Positions 63,442 through 64,000 of a stretch of 64,000 bases of DNA are shown here, piece after piece. Within the stretch, counting starts at the first letter, position 1. Each line of letters begins with the position of its first letter. A model generated the notes under the pieces. It saw nothing but the letters and a program-made list of their open reading frames with translations. It did no database searches and had not been told where the DNA came from. The stretch comes from Paradesertivirga mongoliensis (GTDB lineage Bacteria > Bacteroidota > Bacteroidia > Sphingobacteriales > Sphingobacteriaceae): positions 1,248,181 to 1,312,180 of the forward strand of contig NZ_JAFMZO010000001.1 in the NCBI RefSeq assembly GCF_024436395.1, written 5' to 3'. A program made the translations under genes and the position numbers.

Positions 63442-64000
63442 CTATCCGGTTTGTCGTGTGTATTCCTCTGCGATTGATAGTCCTGTACTTTCCCTAATCA
63501 CCGGCACAAACTTTCCTGCACACCATTCAATGGTCCATGATCCGGGATTGCCATTGCGTACTTTCAGTAATTCTACATTCCATCGTGGAAAGCCGAGGCC
63601 TGGCATACCTTCTTCCAGTTCAGTGGGCAGGGGAGTAATCTTCCAGCGGGCCACACAAGCTGTCGTACTCAGCTTTTTCGTGTTTTTTCTCAGGAGAAAT
63701 CCCGTTACCTTGCTTTTTTCAACCACCAGTTGCAACCTTCGGGATTCTGTAAAACTCAGGTCGCCAATTTCTGCCACCACTGCCGCAAGCGAGCTGCATT
63801 TTAAGGCTTCTTCCATTACCCATAGAATATCTCTTTCGCGGGGAAGATCGATAAAGACAATGCGGTCGGGAGCTACACCAAAGTTTTTTAAAGCTGGCGG
63901 AAACACAGATCGGGAGGTGCTAACCCATAAACAAATACTGCCTTGCTGCATCAGTACTTTTAGCAGGCCCCCCAGGAAACCCGCACAAGCAGCAGCATGT
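63442..64000 (-). CDS. imuA: ImuA (RecA/SulA-like), 5' end beyond the window
   Basis: The reading frame continues without a stop to the window edge, so the visible 185 codons are the C-terminal part. HAAACAGFLGGLLKVL and SICLWVSTSRSVFPPALKNFG, DRIVFIDLPRERDILW are ImuA/RecA-like pieces. The ATG at 63951 is internal, not the start. ImuA interacts with ImuB in the mutasome and is in this cassette normally LexA-regulated. No LexA site can be examined, as the promoter is outside. Confidence 0.85.
   Translation of the reverse strand, partial: HAAACAGFLGGLLKVLMQQGSICLWVSTSRSVFPPALKNFGVAPDRIVFIDLPRERDILWVMEEALKCSSLAAVVAEIGDLSFTESRRLQLVVEKSKVTGFLLRKNTKKLSTTACVARWKITPLPTELEEGMPGLGFPRWNVELLKVRNGNPGSWTIEWCAGKFVPVIRESTGLSIAEEYTRQTG

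Noticed and set aside
63442..63951. Complete imuA starting at ATG 63951
   Set aside because: The frame continues to the edge of the window with ImuA-like residues (HAAACAGFLGG).

Overview
The window comes from a member of the Bacteroidota, most likely a Sphingobacteriaceae-type soil or freshwater bacterium (Pedobacter or Mucilaginibacter relatives). The basis is gldK-gldL-gldM-gldN, gldB and sprE/porW of the type IX secretion and gliding machinery, HTTM-free DUF4271 next to hemD, an FAD-linked malate:quinone oxidoreductase, candidate TAnnTTTG promoter elements, weak Shine-Dalgarno sequences and moderate GC. The genus is inference. No insertion sequence, prophage, CRISPR array or rRNA operon is visible; it reads as a core-genome segment.

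Positions 1-8.5 kb: the tail of an S9-type peptidase, a histidine kinase/response regulator pair, then a minus-strand run (PfkB kinase, VWA protein, magnesium-chelatase-like AAA+ ATPase, membrane metallophosphoesterase, UbiA-like membrane protein). 8.5-17.6 kb: mostly single genes, including a fasciclin protein whose signal peptide looks frameshifted, hemW, a DUF2892 protein, a large AsmA-like protein, an esterase, mqo and a GDSL lipoprotein. 17.8-22.8 kb: an ABC exporter-like pair (YbbA/YbbP type), small accessory genes and an orphan exbD. 23-27.4 kb: a multi-PAS/GAF protein without an ATPase domain, a DUF4271 membrane protein and hemD.

27.5-39.2 kb is the core secretion block: gldKLMN on the plus strand (ring and motor of the type IX system), convergent with a sprE/porW-PBP1A-uvrC operon. 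39.3-47 kb: adenine deaminase, divergent from an F-type ATP synthase operon (atpZ-like, a small membrane protein, atpB-E-F-H-A-G) that lacks atpD and atpC. The spacers of this operon hold four different repeat or hairpin structures. 47-58.4 kb: aldo/keto reductase, a 57-residue DUF6496 protein, gldB divergent from a PorT-like barrel gene, nadE, tatD, asparaginase, a GH43 arabinanase and a two-subunit molybdenum hydroxylase. 58.5-64 kb: tRNA-Ser(GGA) and the imuA-imuB-dnaE2 mutagenesis cassette, with imuA cut by the window end.

Functionally, the most coherent theme is cell-envelope secretion and motility: GldL/GldM form the proton-driven motor, GldK/GldN the periplasmic ring, SprE/PorW a linking lipoprotein, and GldB and the barrel protein accessory parts, all within about 24 kb. 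I did not find a convincing entirely new system. The best leads are the repeat-rich ATP synthase spacers, the sprE-PBP1A coupling, the chelatase-like AAA+/VWA pair without its third subunit, and the apparent frameshift in the fasciclin gene. All assignments are from reading motifs by eye, without database searches.
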